NCBI GenBank assembly: GCA_016865955.1
Contig: VGNW01000058.1
Location: forward strand, 1-11,404
Source: Chloroflexota bacterium
GTDB taxonomy: Bacteria > Chloroflexota > Dehalococcoidia > SZUA-161
Reading direction: 5' to 3'
Length of the DNA stretch: 11,404 nucleotides
Made by a program: the position numbers and the translations under genes. This document shows positions 7,781 to 11,404 of the stretch, piece by piece. Position 1 is the first letter of the stretch. The number at the start of each line of letters is the position of its first letter. Under the pieces are notes generated by a model. It had not been told where the DNA came from and did not search any database. It worked only from the letters and a program-made list of their open reading frames with translations.

Positions 7781-8187
7781 CAATAGCCCGTAGTTGCCTG
7801 TGTTACAGTGCCATCAGCACTACATGTATAGGTTCCCTTTGTAGTGCTCTTGCGAACGAACTTATCTGCGTCCGAGTTTCGGTAGTTCGTCGATGGATAT
7901 AGGACATATCCATAGGGCGAAGCGGTCTGCCAACCAGGGAACCGGCTCATGTCATTTGTTGCCGTGGTCACAGGATTTGGCAGCGTACTTAATTTCTGGT
8001 CTGCCATCAAAGTGTCTACCGCCGACTGCACCATAGAAAGCTCGGTTGCAGCAGCGTCTGTCTGGGCACCACCTCTCAAGTTGGTCACGACAGGCACAGC
8101 GATTCCCGCCAGCATTGCAAGTAAGCCAATCGCCACAAGCACCTCCACCAAGGTAAATCCACCCTTATCCTGACAAAGCTTCTTCAT
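7780..8187 (-). CDS. Major-type type IV prepilin
   Basis: A 135-residue class III prepilin and the first gene of the operon. The leader MKKLCQDKGG ends in the peptidase site; cleavage after Gly10 leaves FTLVEVLVAIGLLAMLAGIAVPVV with Phe +1 and Glu +5, the textbook type IVa/pseudopilin N-terminus. The mature protein is about 125 residues, with a single helix followed by a small globular domain. Only one cysteine lies in the mature part, so the disulfide loop of proteobacterial pilins is absent. An upstream in-frame GTG at 8220 was rejected: the ATG at 8187 has GAGGAGG six bases before it. Position, leader strength and size suggest the shaft subunit; its genuine abundance is not shown by sequence. 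Confidence 0.9.
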   Translation of the reverse strand: MKKLCQDKGGFTLVEVLVAIGLLAMLAGIAVPVVTNLRGGAQTDAAATELSMVQSAVDTLMADQKLSTLPNPVTTATNDMSRFPGWQTASPYGYVLYPSTNYRNSDADKFVRKSTTKGTYTCSADGTVTQATTGY

Positions 8188-8193
8188 GTTTTT

Positions 8194-8203
8194 CCTCCTC
8201 TCA
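8194..8203 (-). promoter_or_regulatory. Ribosome binding site of the prepilin gene (repeat copy 1)
   Basis: The minus strand reads TGAGAGGAGG, with GAGGAGG six bases before the ATG at 8187. It decides the start codon. An identical 10-mer lies at 8257-8266. Confidence 0.8.
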
Positions 8204-8239
8204 TTGTTTAAGCTTTGCACACAGTTGTTGCACTCATGA

Positions 8240-8266
8240 TTAGTCCATCATCATCCCCTCCTCTCA
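8240..8266 (-). promoter_or_regulatory. Second Shine-Dalgarno 10-mer with a four-codon mini-ORF
   Basis: The minus strand carries TGAGAGGAGG (8257-8266) followed by three consecutive ATGs (8254, 8251, 8248), GAC and TAA. Immediately after, an ATG at 8235 opens a nine-codon frame (MSATTVCKA) that ends before the real prepilin ribosome binding site. If transcription starts upstream, ribosomes would load on this mini-ORF. It may be a translational leader or simply a decayed duplicate of the start region. Confidence 0.35.
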
Positions 8267-8282
8267 AATACTCCACAGTTGA

Positions 8283-8291
8283 ACAGTAGCA
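8283..8291 (-). promoter_or_regulatory. Candidate promoter of the pilus operon (extended -10)
   Basis: The minus strand reads TGCTACTGT: an extended TGN followed by TACTGT, four of six matches to the sigma-70 -10 consensus. No good -35 lies at 16-18 bp. Transcription from here would give a 5' leader of about 90 bases before the prepilin ATG. No other candidate in the region is clearly better. Confidence 0.3.
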
Positions 8292-8364
8292 CACTTTGAA
8301 TAAGTAGAAGTAATGGTTTCCCCTGATTTCTAGATGAGGAAAGCTACTTTGGCGATAGGCAGTA

Positions 8365-8394
8365 CTTTGCGTAGTACCATGGTACTACGCAAAG
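8365..8394. repeat. Perfect 30-bp palindrome
   Basis: CTTTGCGTAGTACCA (8365-8379) is followed directly by its exact reverse complement (8380-8394), centred on CCATGG. No T run follows on either strand, so it is not an ordinary intrinsic terminator. It lies 89 bp upstream of the -35 of the nfu-like promoter and about 75 bp upstream of the candidate pilus -10. A binding site for a dimeric or tetrameric regulator, or a cruciform-forming element, are possible readings. Confidence 0.9.
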
Positions 8395-8446
8395 CTAAGG
8401 CAACGCTCGAGGAGAGCTTGGAAAGTCCTCCGGGAGATAGTGAGGC

Positions 8447-8468
8447 CAGCGAATATTAATCGTCGCTG
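8447..8468. repeat. Inverted repeat upstream of the nfu-like promoter
   Basis: CAGCGA (8447-8452) and TCGCTG (8463-8468) form a perfect 6-bp inverted repeat around an AT-rich 10-base spacer, ending 14 bp before the -35 box. The spacing of about one and a half helical turns between arms fits an operator for an activator or repressor, but no partner is visible. Confidence 0.4.
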
Positions 8469-8482
8469 CAGGCACGCCGAAT

Positions 8483-8511
8483 TTGACAACCATTCCTCAC
8501 AATGATATTGT
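8483..8511 (+). promoter_or_regulatory. Sigma-70-type promoter of the nfu-like gene
   Basis: A perfect -35 box TTGACA (8483-8488), a 17-bp spacer, and a -10 box TATTGT (8506-8511, four of six). Transcription would start near 8518, leaving a leader of about 40 bases with GGAGGA at 8548-8553, five bases before the GTG start. Confidence 0.7.
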
Positions 8512-8558
8512 AGAGTTAGGACTCAGACTGTTTCTACTGCGAAATCTGGAGGAATATA

Positions 8559-8795
8559 GTGAAAGATCAAAGTGTGGTGAAGAAGAAGGTGGAAGATGCT
8601 CTGGCCAAGATAAGACCTGCCCTGCAGGCAGACGGGGGCGATGTCGAGCTAATTAATGTCATTAACGGCAAGGTGCAGGTGAAGCTCACCGGTGCCTGCG
8701 GCGGATGCCCTATGGCGGCGATGACGTTGAAGCGCGGCGTGGAGCGCGTTATCAAAGAGCATGTCCCCGAGGTTGTCGAGGTGGTCTCCGTCTAG
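8559..8795 (+). CDS. NifU C-terminal-domain (Nfu-type) iron-sulfur protein
   Basis: A 78-residue protein made only of the Nfu domain. It has the family's opening helix (VEDALAKIRPALQADGGDVEL), then VKLTGACGGCP with the two cluster-binding cysteines C47 and C50, and the closing helix with GVERVIKEHVPEVVEVV. Nfu proteins hold a [4Fe-4S] cluster, usually between two subunits, and pass it to client enzymes in the cytoplasm. The GTG start is fixed by GGAGGA five bases upstream and the following frame. It is the only clear plus-strand gene here, a single-gene unit with its own promoter and terminator. No suf or isc gene lies beside it, so its cluster source is not shown. Function within the cell is family-based inference. 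Confidence 0.93.
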   Translation: MKDQSVVKKKVEDALAKIRPALQADGGDVELINVINGKVQVKLTGACGGCPMAAMTLKRGVERVIKEHVPEVVEVVSV

Positions 8796-8820
8796 GGAGA
8801 TTTACCAGGAAGGTTAAAGG

Positions 8821-8845
8821 GTGCCGCACCCTGCGGGTGCGGCAC
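8821..8845. terminator. Strong stem-loop between convergent genes
   Basis: GTGCCGCACCC (8821-8831) and GGGTGCGGCAC (8835-8845) form a perfect 11-bp GC-rich stem with a TGC loop. It lies 25 bp past the nfu-like stop and 20 bp past the lysC stop on the other strand. The trailing T tracts are poor (TACTGTTTG on plus, CCCTTTAACC on minus), so it may act as a bidirectional terminator or a 3'-end barrier. Confidence 0.7.
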
Positions 8846-8865
8846 TACTGTTTGCGGTTTATATA

Positions 8866-9351
8866 CTAGACTCCTTTTTCCAGCTCGAACGCCTTGTGCA
8901 GGGCGCGTACCGCCTCGCTGGTCTTAGCCTCATCTATGATGCAGGTTATCTTTATCTCAGAGGTCGTGATTAACTCGATATTTATGCCCGCCTCATAGAG
9001 CGCACGGAACATCCTCGCCGCAAACCCCGGCGCGGTCTGCATCCCCGAACCCACTATGCTCACCTTAGCCAGCCTGGTATCGCTGACACACTCCTTGGCG
9101 CCAACAGACTTGACCACTGGCGCAATCACCTTCATCGCCTTATTAAGGTCAGTTTTCGTAACGGTGAAGGTCAGGTCGGTAACTCTATCGATGCTGGCAT
9201 TCTGGACGATGGTGTCCACGCTTATGCTTGCCTTAGCCAGCGGGTCGAAAATCGCGCTGGCGACGCCCGGTTTGTCGGGCACGCCGACCACCGTCACCTT
9301 CGCCACATTAAGGTCGTGAGCGATTCCCCGCACCTTGTTTCCGATTTCCAT
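8866..9351 (-). CDS. Probable internal start: aspartate kinase beta (regulatory) subunit
   Basis: In-frame within lysC, ATG at 9349-9351 (codon 246, MEIGNKVRGIAHDLN) is preceded by GGAGGGG (9357-9363) at five bases, close to an ideal Shine-Dalgarno. It would give a 161-residue protein of just the two ACT domains. In B. subtilis aspartokinase II and in Corynebacterium glutamicum LysC, a beta subunit of about 160-170 residues is made from an in-frame start at almost the same codon and assembles with alpha as alpha2beta2. The Gly-Gly coded here is not a strongly conserved feature of the family to my knowledge, so the Shine-Dalgarno may be selected. No expression evidence is available. Confidence 0.55.
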   Translation of the reverse strand: MEIGNKVRGIAHDLNVAKVTVVGVPDKPGVASAIFDPLAKASISVDTIVQNASIDRVTDLTFTVTKTDLNKAMKVIAPVVKSVGAKECVSDTRLAKVSIVGSGMQTAPGFAARMFRALYEAGINIELITTSEIKITCIIDEAKTSEAVRALHKAFELEKGV

Positions 9352-10086
9352 TGAAGCCCCTCCATGAATAAGAGTGCCCGGATTATTGCTGAAAGAAGAA
9401 GCCACCAGAATAGGCATTTTATACAGCCAGCCCAACTCCACAGCTCGCGAGTGCATGACCTTGGAGCCTAAAGATGCCAGCTCCAGCATCTCCTCGTACC
9501 CTATCTCATCAAGCTTTTGCGCTTCCGGAACCAGCCGGGGGTCGGCGGTATAGACGCCATCGACATCGGTATATATCTCGCAGACATCCGCCCCCAGACT
9601 GATAGCCACCGCCACCGCTGTGGTATCGGAGCCACCCCGCCCCAGCGTGGTGATATCCATCCTGCTGGTGATACCCTGAAAACCGGCGACGATGACAATC
9701 CTGCCTTTGTCAAGCTCTTTGATGACGCGGCGTGGCTCGATACCCATGATACGAGCCCTGCTGTGGGTGGCATCCGTCTTTATGCCTGCCTGAGCGCCGC
9801 TCAGGCTGACAGCATCGTGTCCCATTGCCTTCAACGCCATAGCAAGCAGGGTGCAGGACACAATCTCGCCAGTGGAGAGCAGGAAATCCATCTCCCGCTC
9901 ATCGGGCTCCTCTGAAACCTGTTGCGCCAGCTTAATCAGGTTGTCGGTGGTCTTGCCCATGGCTGATACCACAACCACTACTTGGTTGCCCTTCTCCTGG
10001 GCTGAGATGGCGCGGCGGGCTACGTTCTTAATCTTGTCGGCGTCAGCTACGGAGCTGCCGCCATATTTTTGCACAACTATTGGCAT
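8866..10086 (-). CDS. lysC: Aspartate kinase (monofunctional, two ACT domains)
   Basis: A 406-residue aspartokinase: ATP + L-aspartate to 4-phospho-L-aspartate, the first step towards lysine, threonine, methionine and diaminopimelate. The kinase domain (about 1-240) starts VVQKYGGSSVAD with the conserved KYGGSS (7-12) and has TTLGRGGSDTTA at 146-157 and the TDVDGVYTADPR motif at 173-184. Two ACT domains follow (about 262-325 and 341-405), the usual site of feedback inhibition by lysine and/or threonine. The ATG has GGGAG six bases upstream inside the preceding gene, with which it overlaps by 10 bp, indicating translational coupling. Length and layout match the alpha subunit of B. subtilis and Corynebacterium LysC. 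An internal start for a beta subunit is present (see separate entry). Confidence 0.96.
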   Translation of the reverse strand: MPIVVQKYGGSSVADADKIKNVARRAISAQEKGNQVVVVVSAMGKTTDNLIKLAQQVSEEPDEREMDFLLSTGEIVSCTLLAMALKAMGHDAVSLSGAQAGIKTDATHSRARIMGIEPRRVIKELDKGRIVIVAGFQGITSRMDITTLGRGGSDTTAVAVAISLGADVCEIYTDVDGVYTADPRLVPEAQKLDEIGYEEMLELASLGSKVMHSRAVELGWLYKMPILVASSFSNNPGTLIHGGASMEIGNKVRGIAHDLNVAKVTVVGVPDKPGVASAIFDPLAKASISVDTIVQNASIDRVTDLTFTVTKTDLNKAMKVIAPVVKSVGAKECVSDTRLAKVSIVGSGMQTAPGFAARMFRALYEAGINIELITTSEIKITCIIDEAKTSEAVRALHKAFELEKGV

Positions 10087-11285
10087 CGGCTACTCCCTAC
10101 CCCCTTTATTAATTTACCCAAGATAGTATAGCCATCTTTGATAAAAATTCCAGTATTTTTTGCCTCTTTTTCGCTGAAGGCGCCCGCTCCTGAAGGCTTC
10201 AAACCAGCCCCCCGGAGCACAAACGGCACAGGCTCCCCCACATGGGTTTGCACCTTTATCGGCGTGGCATGGTCGGGCAGCACCAGCAGGCGCACGCTAT
10301 CCTTTTTGTAGGAAAGGAGCTTTCCGATGACCTCCCGGTCTATCTGCTCGATAGCCTTAATCTTGTCGTCTATGTGACCGCCGTGGGCAGCTTCATCAGG
10401 GGCTTCGATGTGGACAAACACCAGGTCATGCTTTTCCAGCGCCTTCAGGGCACCGGTCGCCTGAGCCGCATTGTCGTTGTCCATGCCGTCGGTCACGCCT
10501 TTGATATTCAAATTATCAATCCCTGCCATCTTCGCCAGCCCTCGCAGCAAATCCACGCCCGAGGTCATGGCAGCGCTGAGTCCGTAGGCTTCCCCAAAAG
10601 AGGGCAGTCTGGGTATCTCACCGCTGCCCCAGAACAGCCATATCATGGCGGCAGGAGGCTCTCCCCGCGATTGCCGCGCCTTGTTCACCGGATGGTCGCG
10701 CAGCACCTCCACGGAGCGCGCCATGAGGTCGCGCAGAAACTCGCTCCCGGAGCCTTGCGGTAAATAGTCTTTTATGGGTTTATTGGGTATATCGTGCGGC
10801 GGCGTGCAGGTGGCTTTAAGCGTATCAGTATGCCCCTTAATCTTGCAGATGTGTCTGTAGCTGACTCCCGGGTAGAAGTGTATTTCACTATTGCCGAGGC
10901 TTTTATTCAAGGCATCGACTAAAGCATGAGCCTCTTTATCGCCGATGTGCCCTGCGCTGTAGTCCCGCATTCTGCCATCGCGAACCGCTACCAGATTGCA
11001 GCGGAAGGCGACCTCCCCTTTGTCGATGGGGATGCCCATGCTGGCAGATTCGATGGCGCTCCTGCCCTTGTAGTATTTTTTAGGGTCATAGCCCATGATG
11101 GACATGCAGGCGCAGGCGCTGGACGGCTCCATCCCCTTCGGCACAGTCTGTACCAGACCGAGTATACCCTCTTTCGCCATGCGGTCGAGGTTTGGCGTAT
11201 TTGCCAGCTCGAGGCAGGTCCTGCCGCCGCGCTCGGGCAGGGGCCAGCCCGAGGCGCCGTCGATTATCACAATGCAGTATTTCAC
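10077..11285 (-). CDS. ApgM-family phosphomutase-like protein, probable homoserine kinase
   Basis: A 402-residue member of the alkaline-phosphatase superfamily, related to archaeal-type cofactor-independent phosphoglycerate mutase (ApgM). Metal and catalytic residues typical of the fold are visible: D9 in IIDGASGW, S56 in PSSACAC, D297 and H301 in EAPDEAAH, D338 and H339 in LPDHATP, and H348 in THVGEP. ESASMGI and AFRCNLV are also family marks. A branch of this family is annotated 'proposed homoserine kinase' because it sits with aspartate pathway genes; the 10-bp overlap with lysC supports that role here. The residue after the catalytic Ser is Ala, where many ApgM proteins have Asp. The GTG at 11285 is chosen; a TTG at 11324 would extend across the promoter. 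No Shine-Dalgarno precedes the GTG. Phosphoglycerate mutase activity is not excluded. Confidence 0.85.
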   Translation of the reverse strand: MKYCIVIIDGASGWPLPERGGRTCLELANTPNLDRMAKEGILGLVQTVPKGMEPSSACACMSIMGYDPKKYYKGRSAIESASMGIPIDKGEVAFRCNLVAVRDGRMRDYSAGHIGDKEAHALVDALNKSLGNSEIHFYPGVSYRHICKIKGHTDTLKATCTPPHDIPNKPIKDYLPQGSGSEFLRDLMARSVEVLRDHPVNKARQSRGEPPAAMIWLFWGSGEIPRLPSFGEAYGLSAAMTSGVDLLRGLAKMAGIDNLNIKGVTDGMDNDNAAQATGALKALEKHDLVFVHIEAPDEAAHGGHIDDKIKAIEQIDREVIGKLLSYKKDSVRLLVLPDHATPIKVQTHVGEPVPFVLRGAGLKPSGAGAFSEKEAKNTGIFIKDGYTILGKLIKGVGSSRCQ

Positions 11286-11294
11286 AATGGATAA

Positions 11295-11324
11295 AGTATA
11301 GCAGTGGACACAACTATAATACAA
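11295..11324 (-). promoter_or_regulatory. Extended -10 promoter giving a near-leaderless apgM-lysC mRNA
   Basis: On the minus strand TGC-TATACT (-10 at 11295-11300, five of six, with the extended TGN) follows TTGTAT (11319-11324, three of six for -35) at 18 bp. The GTG start lies only nine bases after the -10, so the predicted transcript start is within about three bases of the start codon. Confidence 0.6.
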
Positions 11325-11404
11325 GGAGGAGTAGAAATATTCCTCACTTGACAGGAGCTAAAGTCCCTTTTGCGATTTCTGTAGCGGGCATCCGCCGTTG
11401 GCGG
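11325..11404. other. Non-coding edge with part of a palindromic repeat
   Basis: No gene is visible. At the edge, CCGCC (11392-11396) and GGCGG (11400-11404) pair around GTT. The sequence before it, GCGGGCAT at 11384-11391, has no partner inside the window, so the element is probably cut by the window end. A stretch at 11362-11380 (AGTCCCTTTTGCGATTTCT) resembles 137-156 near the other edge. Confidence 0.5.

Larger units (their letters stand above)
8188..8558. other. Divergent intergenic region between pilus operon and nfu-like gene
   Basis: A 371-bp stretch without a convincing gene. From the pilus side it holds a strong ribosome binding site, a second copy of the same Shine-Dalgarno-like 10-mer with two tiny ORFs, and a possible extended -10 for the pilus operon. 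Further right are a perfect 30-bp palindrome, a 6-bp inverted repeat, and a good promoter for the plus-strand gene. Its size and content suggest regulation of one or both flanking units. Confidence 0.7.

Noticed and set aside
7467..7793. 108-codon plus-strand frame across the prepilin-pilB gap
   Set aside because: Overlaps the start of pilB antisense, lacks a ribosome binding site, and looks like a compositional accident.
8188..8220. GTG start adding 11 residues to the prepilin leader
   Set aside because: The ATG at 8187 has an ideal GAGGAGG six bases upstream and gives a leader of normal length; the extension would contain that site.
8206..8260. Sigma-54 promoter ahead of the prepilin gene, as in Pseudomonas pilA
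   Set aside because: No GG-N10-GC pair of the required spacing was found between the palindrome and the start codon.
8821..8845. REP-like mobile element in place of a terminator
   Set aside because: A single perfect stem at the meeting point of two convergent genes is better explained as a transcription end; no second copy is seen in the window.
10242..10763. 173-codon plus-strand frame opposite the apgM-like gene
   Set aside because: Antisense shadow of a clearly conserved enzyme; a high-GC codon pattern on the other strand explains the open frame.
11286..11324. TTG start adding 13 residues (MYYSCVHCYTLSI) to the apgM-like protein
   Set aside because: The extension crosses the -35 and -10 boxes, and family members begin at the MKY/VKY position before the DG motif.
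11315..11330. Plus-strand TATAAT followed by AAGGAGGA
   Set aside because: No start codon at a suitable distance and no open frame follows before the window end; the -35 position is also poor.

Overview
The window reads as bacterial chromosome of roughly 50% GC, organised as two gene blocks around a small iron-sulfur gene. Nothing in it looks like phage, plasmid or CRISPR. Protein character suggests a Gram-positive-like or monoderm lineage, most likely Chloroflexota such as Dehalococcoidia: a type IV pilus cluster with no secretin (PilQ) or PilP gene in view, and an ApgM-like 'proposed homoserine kinase' beside aspartate kinase. The taxonomic call is inference, not proof.

Block 1 (about 232-8187, all minus strand) is a type IV pilus assembly operon. 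In transcription order it holds a major-type prepilin, a short doubtful stretch, the PilB extension ATPase, the PilC platform protein, two class III pseudopilins (PilV-like and PilW-like, overlapping by 4 bp), a large PilX/GspK-like pseudopilin with two tandem beta-rich ectodomain repeats, a PilO-like protein, and one protein that joins PilM to PilN in a GspL-like architecture. PilB powers assembly, PilC and PilMN/PilO form the inner-membrane platform, the prepilin is the shaft subunit, and the pseudopilins probably make the tip. The prepilin peptidase and the retraction ATPase (PilT) are not in the window.

Intergenic region 8188-8558 separates this operon from a divergent plus-strand gene. 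It holds candidate promoters in both directions, a perfect 30-bp palindrome, a second inverted repeat, and a duplicated Shine-Dalgarno-like 10-mer with tiny ORFs in the pilin leader. The plus-strand gene (8559-8795) is a 78-residue NifU C-terminal-domain (Nfu-type) protein. A strong stem-loop separates it from the convergent block 2.

Block 2 (8866-11285, minus strand) is apgM-like then lysC, overlapping by 10 bp. The apgM-like gene probably encodes homoserine kinase rather than a glycolytic mutase, so the pair would supply two steps of the aspartate-to-threonine pathway. The lysC gene has an internal ATG with a near-consensus Shine-Dalgarno at codon 246, where other bacteria start a separate regulatory beta subunit. 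The apgM-like gene appears to be transcribed from an extended -10 promoter that would give an almost leaderless mRNA.

The two window edges (1-231 and 11325-11404) are non-coding and rich in inverted repeats. They share a short motif that may belong to a dispersed repeat.
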